A stretch of 64,000 bases of DNA from Merdivicinus sp050943495. Lineage in GTDB: Bacteria; Bacillota; Clostridia; Oscillospirales; Ruminococcaceae. Location of the stretch: NCBI GenBank assembly GCA_050943495.1, contig JBMNPH010000001.1:372001-436000 (forward strand). The letters run 5' to 3'. Positions 1 through 8,288 of this stretch are shown piece after piece. Within the stretch, counting starts at the first letter, position 1; each line of letters opens with the position of its first letter. The notes below the pieces were generated by a model that made no database searches, was not told the origin of the DNA, and was given only the letters and a program-made list of their open reading frames with translations. A program made the position numbers and the translations under genes.

Positions 1-575
1 TCTGGCAGAATGATACTGCAGTAGCGCGTAATTCGTGGGGATATACCGAAGGCAACGACTATAAGGATCCGAATGATATCATTGCAGATTTGATTGATGT
101 GGTGAGCAAAAACGGGTCCCTGCTCCTGAATATTGGACCAAAAGCAGACGGCACCATTCCGGAAGAAGACCGGAACATTCTGCTGGAAATCGGAAAATGG
201 CTGGCAGTTAATGGGGAAGGTATTTATGGGACTAATCACTGGAAGAAATACGGGGAAGGTCCGACCGTTACACCGGAAGGATATTTCACCGACACTTTGC
301 GGAAATCCTTTACTCCGGAAGATCTGCGCTTTACATGGAAAACAGGTGCTCTGTATGCGTTTGTCCTGAAATGGCCGGAAGATGGTGTTGTGCGGATCCG
401 TTCGCTGGGTAAGCATGCGCGAAACGCCCGTAATTTCAGCGGTGTCTTGAAAGGTGCGGAAATTTTGGGATATGACGGAGAAGTGAAAACCATTCTCTGT
501 GAAGATTATCTGACTGTCATTGCAGACGGCATTACCAGCAAGACACCGGTCTGCATTAAGCTGTCGGTTGAATAA
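1..575 (+). CDS. alpha-L-fucosidase (GH29), C-terminal part, cut by left edge
   Basis: Open frame from base 3 to a TAA at 573-575, so only the C-terminal 190 or so residues are present. The stretch NGSLLLNIGPKADGTIP followed by NRILLEIGKWL-like text and NGEGIYGT is the conserved end of the GH29 catalytic barrel, after which comes a short beta-sandwich-like tail. Family role: release of terminal L-fucose from glycans by a retaining mechanism. The nucleophile and acid/base residues lie upstream of the window and cannot be checked, nor can a signal peptide. The stop is 19 bases before the aldolase start, so it is probably the upstream member of the operon ending at 6575, which fits with fucose catabolism because the last gene is a fucose mutarotase. 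Confidence 0.93.
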   Translation, partial: WQNDTAVARNSWGYTEGNDYKDPNDIIADLIDVVSKNGSLLLNIGPKADGTIPEEDRNILLEIGKWLAVNGEGIYGTNHWKKYGEGPTVTPEGYFTDTLRKSFTPEDLRFTWKTGALYAFVLKWPEDGVVRIRSLGKHARNARNFSGVLKGAEILGYDGEVKTILCEDYLTVIADGITSKTPVCIKLSVE

Positions 576-594
576 GGAAAGGAAGATTCAGAAT

Positions 595-1443
595 ATGCCA
601 TTGGTGACAAGTAAGGAAATGCTGCGAAAGGCACAGCTGGGTGGTTATGCAGTCGGAGCATTCAATGTGGAAAATATGGAGATGGTGCAGGCTGTAATTG
701 CTGCGGCAGAGGAAATGCATGCGCCGGTAATGCTGCAAACCACTCCGTCGACTGTAAAATATGCTGGGCTTTCGCTTTATTATGCCAATGTTGCAGCTGC
801 CGCAAAGGATGCATCTGTTCCGGTTTGTCTGCATTTGGATCATGGCAGCAGCTTTGAATTGGCAATGCAGGCGTTGCGTACCGGTTATACATCCATAATG
901 ATTGATGGCTCACACAATGTTTTTGAGGAGAATATTGCGATTACCCGAAAAGTGGTCGAAGCGGCAGTTCCCAATGAGATTCCGGTTGAAGCAGAATTAG
1001 GCAAAGTTGGCGGCAAGGAAGATGATTTGGACGGCGGCAGCGGCGGCTATACGGATCCGGAGGAAGCGCGCGAATTTGTGGAACGCACCGGCGTATCTTC
1101 CCTTGCAGTCGCAATCGGAACAGCTCACGGTGTCTATAAAGGAGAGCCGAAACTGGATGTGGAACGCCTGAAAGAGATCCGCAAGGTCGTTTCGGTTCCG
1201 CTGGTCCTGCATGGTGCCTCCGGTCTTTCGGATGAGAGTGTTCGGGAGTGCATCCGAGAAGGAATCTGCAAGGTGAATTTTGCAACAGAACTGCGGATTG
1301 CCTATTCGGACGGCGTGAAGGAAGTTTTGGCAGAGAAGCCGGATACCTTTGATCCAAAGGCTTACGGAAAAGCCGGTCGGGAGAAGGTCAAAGATTTGGT
1401 GAAAAATCGGATGGCAGTCTGCGGATGTGCCGGAAAGGCATAA
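595..1443 (+). CDS. class II ketose-bisphosphate aldolase, GatY/KbaY-like
   Basis: 282 residues. The start at 595 has GGAAAGGAAG upstream and gives the family N-terminus PLVTSKEML; the frame is open further upstream inside the fucosidase gene but that is non-coding. Visible are HLDHG (catalytic Asp82, zinc ligand His83), the EAELG stretch near 132-136, GTAHG (His178) and LHGASG (His206), plus the Cys-Gly-Cys-x-Gly C-terminus seen in tagatose-bisphosphate aldolases GatY and KbaY. Family role: zinc-dependent cleavage of a ketose phosphate to dihydroxyacetone phosphate and an aldehyde. In this operon, with FucU and a fucosidase, the substrate may be fuculose-1-phosphate (giving lactaldehyde), standing in for class II FucA; this is inference. 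Alternative substrates are tagatose or fructose bisphosphate. Confidence 0.92.
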   Translation: MPLVTSKEMLRKAQLGGYAVGAFNVENMEMVQAVIAAAEEMHAPVMLQTTPSTVKYAGLSLYYANVAAAAKDASVPVCLHLDHGSSFELAMQALRTGYTSIMIDGSHNVFEENIAITRKVVEAAVPNEIPVEAELGKVGGKEDDLDGGSGGYTDPEEAREFVERTGVSSLAVAIGTAHGVYKGEPKLDVERLKEIRKVVSVPLVLHGASGLSDESVRECIREGICKVNFATELRIAYSDGVKEVLAEKPDTFDPKAYGKAGREKVKDLVKNRMAVCGCAGKA

Positions 1444-1468
1444 GTTTTGATCAATCAGGAGGGAAATT

Positions 1469-2476
1469 ATGGCGGCAACCATCAAAGATGTTGCGGAAAA
1501 GGCAGGATTGGGGCTTGCTACCGTTTCGAAATATCTGAATGGTGGGAATGTCCGCCCGAAAAACCGGGAAGCTATTGAACAGGCGATTGCGGAATTGGAT
1601 TTTACCCTCAATGAATACGCGCGTGGCCTGAAAACCCGCCGTTCTCATACAATCGGGATCATCATACCGGAACTCAGCAATCTGTTTATCACTTCGATCA
1701 TCACAGTAATGGAGGATATTCTCCGGCAAAAAGGTTACGGAACACTGGTTTGCGACTGCCGGACGAATGCGGAACTGGAAGAAGAAGCAGTATCATTTTT
1801 AATGAGTAAAATGGTGGATGGAATTGTCGTGATGCCTGTTTCGCAGAATGGGGAATTTCTCAGACCGGCGCTGGAACGCGGCATACCGATTGTGTTGATT
1901 GACCGGCTGCTTCCGGATTTGGAAGGAAGAGCGGATATGGTGCTGGTGGACAACGAGGAGGCCGCTTATCAGAGTATCCGAAAGTTGATGGAATTGGAAC
2001 ACCGAAATATCGGAATCGTGGTGGGTCCATCTGGTGTCTATACGTCCGAGGCGAGACTGCGAGGGTACCTGCGCGCCTTTGGTGAAAAGCTTCCGCTGGA
2101 AGGAAAGTTGGTTGCCCATGCTGATTATACGGTGCAGGGCGGTTATCAGGCGGTTAAACAGTTGATTTTGGAACAACCGGAAATGACAGCACTGTTTGTA
2201 ACGAATTATGAAATGACATTAGGCGCGATTCTGGCGGCAAATGAACTGCAAATCCGGATACCGGATCAGCTTTCGCTGGTAGGATTTGATAATATGGAGC
2301 TGGCGGGAATCATTTCTCCGCAGCTTACCATTGTCATTCAGCCATTAGAAGCGATTGGAAGAGAGGCAGGGCAGCTGTTGATCAGCAGATTGGAAGGGCA
2401 GGATTTTCCGGCAAAACAGGTGATATTGACAACTTGCTTGCAGGAAGGAGAATCCACAGCGCTGTTCCGAGGATAG
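1469..2476 (+). CDS. LacI family transcriptional regulator
   Basis: 335 residues behind an AGGAGGG site. The N-terminal helix-turn-helix reads TIKDVAEKAGLGLATVSKYLN (about residues 4-24), followed by the hinge and a periplasmic-binding-protein-like effector domain with the usual IGIIIPELSN start and the VGFDN stretch near residue 270. It sits inside the operon, same strand, between aldolase and kinase, so it most likely autoregulates this sugar operon. The operator and main promoter are probably upstream of the left edge. The effector is unknown; a fucose-derived sugar is the reasonable guess. Confidence 0.94.
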   Translation: MAATIKDVAEKAGLGLATVSKYLNGGNVRPKNREAIEQAIAELDFTLNEYARGLKTRRSHTIGIIIPELSNLFITSIITVMEDILRQKGYGTLVCDCRTNAELEEEAVSFLMSKMVDGIVVMPVSQNGEFLRPALERGIPIVLIDRLLPDLEGRADMVLVDNEEAAYQSIRKLMELEHRNIGIVVGPSGVYTSEARLRGYLRAFGEKLPLEGKLVAHADYTVQGGYQAVKQLILEQPEMTALFVTNYEMTLGAILAANELQIRIPDQLSLVGFDNMELAGIISPQLTIVIQPLEAIGREAGQLLISRLEGQDFPAKQVILTTCLQEGESTALFRG

Positions 2477-2500
2477 ATCGAATGAAATGAGGAGAAAAGC

Positions 2501-4024
2501 ATGAGCAGAACGTTATTGCTGGGAATTGATATCGGCACCTCTGCATGCAAGACCGCATTGTTTACACCGGATGGGGAACTGTGTGCGCAGGGAAGCGCGG
2601 AATATGCAGTTTACTATCCGCAGGCAGGATGGGCGGAACAGGAACCGGAAGAATGGTGGCAGGCAGCATGCCGTGCTGTCCGCGGAATGCTGGAGAAGTA
2701 TGCCGTTTCACCGGAAGAGATTGCGGGAATCGGGATTGATGGACAGAGTTGGTCTGCCATTCCGATCGGGAAAGATGGGGAGGTTCTGGCTCGGACTCCC
2801 ATCTGGTTTGATACAAGAGCATCCGAAATCTGTGAAAAGCTTGGACGGGAAATCGGGGAAGAAGAAATTTTTAAGTTATGTGGAAACCCGCTCAAGCCAA
2901 GTTATTCACTGCCGAAGATTGTTTGGTTCCGGGAACAGATGCCGGAGGTCTACCAGAAAGCCGTTTGTTTCCTTCAATCCAACAGTTTCATTGCATACCG
3001 GCTGACTGGCGTATTCAGTCAAGATCGTTCGCAGGGATATGGACTGCACTGCTTTGATATGAAAAACGGCAGTTGGAATGAAGAAATGTGCCGGAAAATG
3101 GGAATCCGTCCGGAACTGCTTCCACCGATTTATGACTGCCATCAGATTGTCGGCAGAGTCACCGCGAAAGCAGCAGCGGAAAGCGGTTTGAAAGAAGGAA
3201 CGCCGGTTGTGGCAGGCGGCTTGGATGCAGCATGCGGAACGCTGGGAGTCGGAGTGATTCACGACGGTGAAACGCAGGAACAGGGCGGTCAGGCAGGTGG
3301 CATGAGCATTTGCACCGAAAGCTATCGGGCAGACCCCCGGCTGATATTGAGCGCTCATGTGGTTCCCGGCTGCTGGCTGCTTCAGGGCGGTACCGTGGGC
3401 GGCGGCGGAGTCTGTAAGTGGTTTGAGCAGGAATTTGCCGCGCAGGAACGAATCCTTGCCCAAGAAAACGGAACCAGTTCCTTCCGGGAAATGGATAAAG
3501 AAGCAGCTGTTATCCCGGCGGGATCAGACGGAGTTATTTTCCTGCCTTATATGGCGGGAGAACGTTCGCCAATCTGGGACGAGAAGGCAAAAGGCGTCTA
3601 TTATGGTCTGGATTTCTCCAAAACGCGTGCCCATCTCATCCGAGCTAGTCTGGAAGGAGTAGCCCTTTCACTGATGCATAATCTGGAGACAGCGAAGGAA
3701 GCAGGTGCACAAGCAGAAGTCCTGCGTGCGATGGGCGGAGCTGCAAACAGCAGTGTCTGGACGCAGATCAAGGCAGACGTCACAGGACGGAAGATTCTGG
3801 TTCCGTCATCAGATACGGCAACAACGCTGGGCGCTGCGATCCTGGCAGGAGTCGGAACAGGGGTCTACGCAGACTTTGAGGAGGCGGTTCAGCGGACAGT
3901 TTCTGTTCAGCGAGAACATCTCCCTAATATGGAGAATCATCGGATTTATCAGAAGGTTTATTCAAAATATCTAGCATTATATCAGGCCCTGAAGCCGGTT
4001 ATGGCGCAGGGAGAAAAGGAGTAA
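2501..4024 (+). CDS. FGGY family carbohydrate kinase, XylB-like
   Basis: 507 residues, normal for FGGY kinases. The N-terminal phosphate-binding loop reads GIDIGTSACKTALF; GIDGQSW lies near residue 83, and the C-terminal domain has AMGGAANSSVWTQIKADVTG and TTLGAAILAG, the FGGY signature region. Family role: ATP-dependent phosphorylation of a ketose or polyol. It resembles xylulokinase more than E. coli FucK by eye. In this operon it probably phosphorylates the ketose made by the neighbouring dehydrogenase, giving the aldolase substrate. RBS GAGGAG precedes the ATG; the stop is only 6 bases from the next gene. Confidence 0.93.
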   Translation: MSRTLLLGIDIGTSACKTALFTPDGELCAQGSAEYAVYYPQAGWAEQEPEEWWQAACRAVRGMLEKYAVSPEEIAGIGIDGQSWSAIPIGKDGEVLARTPIWFDTRASEICEKLGREIGEEEIFKLCGNPLKPSYSLPKIVWFREQMPEVYQKAVCFLQSNSFIAYRLTGVFSQDRSQGYGLHCFDMKNGSWNEEMCRKMGIRPELLPPIYDCHQIVGRVTAKAAAESGLKEGTPVVAGGLDAACGTLGVGVIHDGETQEQGGQAGGMSICTESYRADPRLILSAHVVPGCWLLQGGTVGGGGVCKWFEQEFAAQERILAQENGTSSFREMDKEAAVIPAGSDGVIFLPYMAGERSPIWDEKAKGVYYGLDFSKTRAHLIRASLEGVALSLMHNLETAKEAGAQAEVLRAMGGAANSSVWTQIKADVTGRKILVPSSDTATTLGAAILAGVGTGVYADFEEAVQRTVSVQREHLPNMENHRIYQKVYSKYLALYQALKPVMAQGEKE

Positions 4025-4030
4025 TCAGAA

Positions 4031-5083
4031 ATGAAAGCAGCGGTACTCTATGGCAATGAGGACATCCGTTATGACGATTATCCCACACCGGTAACCGGTC
4101 CGGGAATGGTGAAAGTGCGCGTTCGTGCAACTGGAATCTGTGGTTCGGATGTTCCGCGTGTGCTGCACAACGGGGCGCATTTTTATCCGGTTGTGCTGGG
4201 GCATGAATTTTCCGGTGATGTTGTGGAAGTGGGAGAAGGCGTCACCCGCGTTCAGGTGGGAGATACAGTTTCCGGCGCGCCGCTTCTGCCCTGTATGAAA
4301 TGTGACGACTGCCAGAAAGGAAATTTTTCACTTTGCAAGCATTATAGCTTTATCGGATCGCGGGAACAGGGCAGTTTTGCCGATTATGTCGTGATGCCGG
4401 AACAGAATGCGGTTCGTTATGATCCTTCCATTCCTTATGAGCAGGCGGCAATGTTTGAACCGTCTACCGTTGCGCTGCACGGATTGTTCTGCAATAATTA
4501 TCAGGGCGGCGAATATGTTGCTGTACTGGGCGGTGGCACAATCGGTATGTTTACTGCACAGTGGGCCAATATTTTCGGCGCGAAAAAGGTTGTCGTATTT
4601 GATATCGTGGATTCTCGGCTGGAACTTGCAAAGCGGCTGGGTGTTCAGGAAACGATCAATACCAAGGAACCGGATTTCATGGAAAAGGCGATGGCGCTGA
4701 CCGGGGGAAAAGGATTCGGATATGTGTTTGAGACAGCCGGAAATCCTATTACCATGCAGATGGGGTTCCAGCTGGCAGCCAATAAGGCGCACGTCTGCTT
4801 TATCGGCACCCCACATGTCGATATGACTTTCACGCCCAAGATGTGGGAGAATATGAACCGGAAAGAATTCCTTCTCACAGGATCTTGGATGAGTTATTCG
4901 GCGCCGTTCCCGGGCCGGGAATGGGATTTGACCGCCCATTATTTTGCGACAGGTCAGCTGAAGTTTGATCCGTCGCTGATTTACAAGACCTTCCCCATGT
5001 CTGAAGCAGATCAGGCCTTTGCTCTTTATAAGATTCCCGGCGAGGTAAAGGGGAAAATTATGCTGGTAAACCCGGAGAAATAG
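4031..5083 (+). CDS. zinc-dependent medium-chain alcohol dehydrogenase, GatD-like
   Basis: 350 residues. Catalytic zinc ligands are Cys37 (GICGSD), His58 and Glu59 (GHE); the structural zinc set is Cys88, Cys91, Cys94 and Cys102. A Rossmann motif LGGGTIG follows near residue 170. Stretches such as SDVPR..NGAH.YP..LGHEFSG, PLLPC and GSWM.YS.P.PG.EW are close to E. coli galactitol-1-phosphate 5-dehydrogenase GatD as I recall it. Role by family: NAD-dependent oxidation of a polyol at a secondary carbon. In this operon the likely substrate is a deoxy-polyol such as L-fucitol made by the next gene (inference). The RBS AAAGGAG overlaps the end of the kinase gene, showing tight coupling. Confidence 0.92.
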   Translation: MKAAVLYGNEDIRYDDYPTPVTGPGMVKVRVRATGICGSDVPRVLHNGAHFYPVVLGHEFSGDVVEVGEGVTRVQVGDTVSGAPLLPCMKCDDCQKGNFSLCKHYSFIGSREQGSFADYVVMPEQNAVRYDPSIPYEQAAMFEPSTVALHGLFCNNYQGGEYVAVLGGGTIGMFTAQWANIFGAKKVVVFDIVDSRLELAKRLGVQETINTKEPDFMEKAMALTGGKGFGYVFETAGNPITMQMGFQLAANKAHVCFIGTPHVDMTFTPKMWENMNRKEFLLTGSWMSYSAPFPGREWDLTAHYFATGQLKFDPSLIYKTFPMSEADQAFALYKIPGEVKGKIMLVNPEK

Positions 5084-5117
5084 GATACCGGGAATTGATT
5101 GATAAAGGAGAATGACC

Positions 5118-6131
5118 ATGGAAAATTTTATTGATCCGAAATTGGTTCCGAAACGCCGGCTCTATACCGGTGAAGAAATCCCCTGCATTGGAATGGGGAC
5201 ATTTGGTTCTGACCGTTTTAATGCGGAACAGGTATCCAATGCAGTCGCAGGTGCAATCCGCTGCGGGTACCGCCTGTTTGACTGTGCCGCCGTCTATGGA
5301 AATGAAGACCTGATCGGCAAGGTTTTTGCACAGGCATTTGCAGAAGGCGTGGTAAAACGGGAAGAATTGCATATTACTTCGAAGGTATGGAATGACATGC
5401 ACGGAAAAGGGGATGTGCTGCTTTCTCTTGCAAAAACGCTCAAAGATCTTCAGCTGGATTATATCGATACTTTCTTTGTGCATTGGCCTTTCCCGAACTA
5501 TCATGCACCGGGATGTGACGGTGACTCCCGCAATCCGGATTCCAAGCCGTTCTCTGTGGAAGAATTCATGTCAACTTGGCGTCAGATGGAGCGCATTCAC
5601 GATATGGGTCTGGCCCGAAATATCGGAATGTCGAATATGACCGTTCCGAAATTGGAGGCAGTTCTGCCGCTTTGCCGTATCAAACCGGCTCTGATTGAGA
5701 TGGAACTGCATCCGTGCTTCCAGCAGCCGGAACTCTATGATTATTGTGTGGAACGCGGTATTCAGCCGGTAGGATTCTGCCCAATTGGTTCTCCTACCCG
5801 CCCGGACCGCGATAAGACTGCCGATGATATCGCAGATATCCAAGTGCCTGAACTGGTAGAAATCGCAAAGGCGCACAATGTACACCCGGCAGTGATCTGC
5901 CTGAAGTGGGCAGTACAGCGCGGTCAGGTTCCGATTCCTTTCTCAATTTACGAGAATGAATACGTCAGCAACCTTCGCTGCACGGTGGAAGATCCGCTCA
6001 CCGACGCGGAGATGGCAATTCTCAAATCTTTGGATAAAAACTGCCGTCTCATTAAGGGACAGGTATTCCTGTGGCCGGGTGCAACGGATTGGCAGGATCT
6101 TTGGGATCTGGATGGAACCATTACGAAGTAA
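5118..6131 (+). CDS. aldo/keto reductase (aldose reductase-like)
   Basis: 337 residues from the ATG at 5118, preferred over the ATG at 5112 because AAAGGAG at 5104-5110 sits 7 bases from the former and only 1 from the latter. The AKR catalytic tetrad is complete: Asp55 (LFDCA), Tyr60 (AVYGNE), Lys89 (ITSKVW) and His122 (FVHWPF). The barrel is of normal length and has an FCPIGSP-type cofactor loop. Family role: NADPH-dependent reduction of an aldose or aldehyde. Two roles fit the context: reducing L-fucose to L-fucitol ahead of the GatD-like enzyme, or reducing lactaldehyde to 1,2-propanediol. Sequence alone does not decide. Confidence 0.93.
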   Translation: MENFIDPKLVPKRRLYTGEEIPCIGMGTFGSDRFNAEQVSNAVAGAIRCGYRLFDCAAVYGNEDLIGKVFAQAFAEGVVKREELHITSKVWNDMHGKGDVLLSLAKTLKDLQLDYIDTFFVHWPFPNYHAPGCDGDSRNPDSKPFSVEEFMSTWRQMERIHDMGLARNIGMSNMTVPKLEAVLPLCRIKPALIEMELHPCFQQPELYDYCVERGIQPVGFCPIGSPTRPDRDKTADDIADIQVPELVEIAKAHNVHPAVICLKWAVQRGQVPIPFSIYENEYVSNLRCTVEDPLTDAEMAILKSLDKNCRLIKGQVFLWPGATDWQDLWDLDGTITK

Positions 6132-6143
6132 AGGAGAATTGTT

Positions 6144-6575
6144 ATGTTAAAGAATATTCCGAGCATTTTGAGTCCAGAACTGCTGAAAGTTCTGATGGAA
6201 ATGGGACACAGCGATGAACTGGTCATTGCAGACGGAAACTTTCCGCGCAATGCGCATCCGGAACGTGTCATTCGTCTGGATGGTCACGGGATTCCGGAGA
6301 TTTTGGATGCAATCCTGAAATTCATGCCGCTGGACAGTTATGTGGAACATCCCATGATTCTGATGAAGGTTATGGACGGCGATCCGTATGTGCCGGAAAT
6401 CTGGGATACCTATCGTGAAATTGCGGCAAAATATGAGGAAAAAGGTGCGCGTGAACTGCCGATTGACCGGTTTGAGTTTTATGAGCGGGCAAGAAAGGCA
6501 TATGCAGTCATCACCACCAGTGAAGCAGCGTTGTATGCCAATATTATCCTGAAAAAAGGCGTTGTCAAAGAATAA
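6144..6575 (+). CDS. fucU: L-fucose mutarotase (RbsD/FucU family)
   Basis: 143 residues. It begins MLKNIPSILSPELLKVL and continues EMGHSDELVIADGNFP, with ligand/catalytic His22 and Asp30, then PLDSYVE and a C-terminal FYERARKAY and YANIILKKGV. These blocks align by eye with E. coli FucU along the full length and are unlike RbsD. Role: interconversion of alpha and beta anomers of L-fucose, supplying the anomer used by the next enzyme. It is the last gene of the operon (AAAGGAG RBS, 12 bases after the reductase) and is followed directly by a strong terminator. It is the best single pointer to fucose as the operon's substrate. Confidence 0.93.
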   Translation: MLKNIPSILSPELLKVLMEMGHSDELVIADGNFPRNAHPERVIRLDGHGIPEILDAILKFMPLDSYVEHPMILMKVMDGDPYVPEIWDTYREIAAKYEEKGARELPIDRFEFYERARKAYAVITTSEAALYANIILKKGVVKE

Positions 6576-6584
6576 AGATTTGTA

Positions 6585-6630
6585 TGAAAAAACCATCCGT
6601 TCTGCTTGTTAGGCAGGCGGATGGTTTTTT
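6585..6630. terminator. bidirectional intrinsic terminator after fucU
   Basis: Stem AACCATCCG (6591-6599) pairs with CGGATGGTT (6618-6626). A T run follows on the plus strand and an A run precedes it, so it can stop both the fucose operon and the convergent DHHW gene, whose stop codon lies in the T run. Confidence 0.85.
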
Positions 6631-7576
6631 ATCGCAGCATGGAGCTGTTGTTGACGATCCAGGTGCTGTACAGGAAAAGAACATCCTGGTCAGTAAAGGT
6701 GAGATAATCGGGAAGGGCACTCGAGAAAAGGAATCGCAGATCCACCAGCGTGATGGTCTGATATTCTTCTAATAGGAGTGGCGCAAGGCTGCTCGCAAAG
6801 GAATCCCGGAAAATTACCAGTTCCCGGCCATTTTGAAGATTCGGGTTCTCAATGGTAATGAGCGGGCTGACTCCGGATAAATAGACATCGTAGGAATTTT
6901 CCGTTTTCAGCTTTTCCAGATCATAAACGGTGTGAATTTCCGGGTGCTGAAAATTATCCGATACCGCAGAATCGGTGGAAGAGTTGGTAAGATAGACGAG
7001 ATTTTCTTCTTCCTTCTGTCGGATCAAATATTCCGCATAGGAACCGGAAAAAGGGGAGAAGGTGTTGGCAGTAAAATCCGAAAGACGGATGGAAAAATCC
7101 ATCTTGTCGCCCAATGCATCCAGAACTGGCTGAAGCGTTTCTTGCCGCCAGTGCCGGTCAGAACGGTAGTAGTTGTCGAGATTCAAGACAGAAGAAAGAT
7201 CAATTTCCGTAAAATCGCCGCTTAAATTCTGACGAACGATTTCCAGCAGTTTTTCCTGATCGACCGTTTGATATCCTTCCTCCCGGACATACCAGGATTT
7301 GTCCGGAATCACCGCATAATAACAGTAGTTTTGATCCGTAAGCAGATCCGTTTGGATTTTGTCCATTTTGGAAGCAATTTGAATCACGGATTTTTCGTTT
7401 AGTTCCGGCATTTCTTCCAGCCAGTGATCGCCAACAGAATACATACCGTTTTCATCGGGAAGATGAAAAATCTGACGATACAGGCGGGTAAGCGGATGGA
7501 TGGATAAGAGAATTACGGCAGCCGCTGCCAGAAAGATTCCTACGGCTGCCGCAATTTTTTTGTAGCGGATGTTCAT
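6629..7576 (-). CDS. DHHW family protein, single N-terminal membrane anchor
   Basis: 315 residues from the ATG at 7576, chosen because it lies one base after the stop of the upstream gene (translational coupling); the frame is open to a start at 7630. An N-terminal membrane helix (about residues 8-25, rich in Ala, Val, Ile, Leu) is followed by an extracytoplasmic domain. YYRSDRHWRQETL contains the Asp-x-His-Trp motif that names the family, and FRDSFASSL near the C-terminus resembles the catalytic block of SGNH/AlgJ-like acyltransferase partners. Such proteins usually work beside an MBOAT O-acyltransferase in modifying surface polysaccharides; no MBOAT gene is in the window. Confidence 0.8.
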   Translation of the reverse strand: MNIRYKKIAAAVGIFLAAAAVILLSIHPLTRLYRQIFHLPDENGMYSVGDHWLEEMPELNEKSVIQIASKMDKIQTDLLTDQNYCYYAVIPDKSWYVREEGYQTVDQEKLLEIVRQNLSGDFTEIDLSSVLNLDNYYRSDRHWRQETLQPVLDALGDKMDFSIRLSDFTANTFSPFSGSYAEYLIRQKEEENLVYLTNSSTDSAVSDNFQHPEIHTVYDLEKLKTENSYDVYLSGVSPLITIENPNLQNGRELVIFRDSFASSLAPLLLEEYQTITLVDLRFLFSSALPDYLTFTDQDVLFLYSTWIVNNSSMLR

Positions 7577-7577
7577 T

Positions 7578-8168
7578 TTATTCAGCGTCCGCAAAGGCGG
7601 CGTCAAAGTTTGCTGCAATGATATCTGCATTGGAAGCGCTGGTCATGATGAGCAATACCAGATCGTCATGCGTTTTTACCATCATTTTTTCCGCTTCAAC
7701 ACAAACCCATTTGCGAGGATTGGCATTTTCTTCCACTTTGGCAGCGAGATCTTCTGCTTCCTCAGCGCTGTTGGCACGAAGCAACACAACGGAATGTGCG
7801 ATAGCACTGATTGCTGCTTCTGAAGCAACGCCTTCCTTGAAATCAGACATGGGAACTCCCGCCATATACTCCGCATTTTCCTCGGTGAGGGGAGTAGTCA
7901 TTATAGCAGGCATTTCCTCTTCCGGAATTCCTTCATATAAACTTTCCACCAGAGTCTGCAGTTCACTGGCTTCTGTATTTTCGTCCGATTCTTCCGCAGA
8001 GGATTCAGTGGTAGAAGATTCGGGTTCTGAAGATTCTACACTGGATTCCACCGAAGATTCCGGAACAGAAGATTCTGCCGGAAGATCATTTCCGCTGTTG
8101 CAGGATGCGAGGAATGTCATGGAAGTAAGCATCGCCATCACGATAGCAAGTTTTTTCATATGTTTCAT
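7578..8168 (-). CDS. lipoprotein, probably DUF4358 family
   Basis: 196 residues from the ATG at 8168, which has GAAGGAG ten bases upstream. Signal peptide with lipobox LASC (Cys about residue 23), then a low-complexity linker of Ser-Glu-Ser-Ser units (about residues 30-70), then a globular domain of 120 residues. The domain pattern (an Ile-Ala-x-Ser-Val-Val-Leu-Leu-Arg strand, a Lys-Val-Glu-Glu helix and a final hydrophobic strand) resembles DUF4358, which often neighbours DHHW proteins. The assignment to that family is by eye. The acidic Ser/Glu linker probably spans peptidoglycan. Function unknown. Confidence 0.72.
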   Translation of the reverse strand: MKHMKKLAIVMAMLTSMTFLASCNSGNDLPAESSVPESSVESSVESSEPESSTTESSAEESDENTEASELQTLVESLYEGIPEEEMPAIMTTPLTEENAEYMAGVPMSDFKEGVASEAAISAIAHSVVLLRANSAEEAEDLAAKVEENANPRKWVCVEAEKMMVKTHDDLVLLIMTSASNADIIAANFDAAFADAE

Positions 8169-8288
8169 TACAGAAATTCTCCTTCGAATTTGGAAATTTG
8201 CGGGGCTTTTTTGTCCCTGCATCTATATTGACCTAAAAAAGGGCAGAGTATTGCATCAGAAATGAAAATAATTTGTGAACAGATGCAT

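Noticed and set aside
4328..5119. 263-codon open frame on the minus strand
   Set aside because: Antisense to the GatD-like dehydrogenase; no RBS and no family features.
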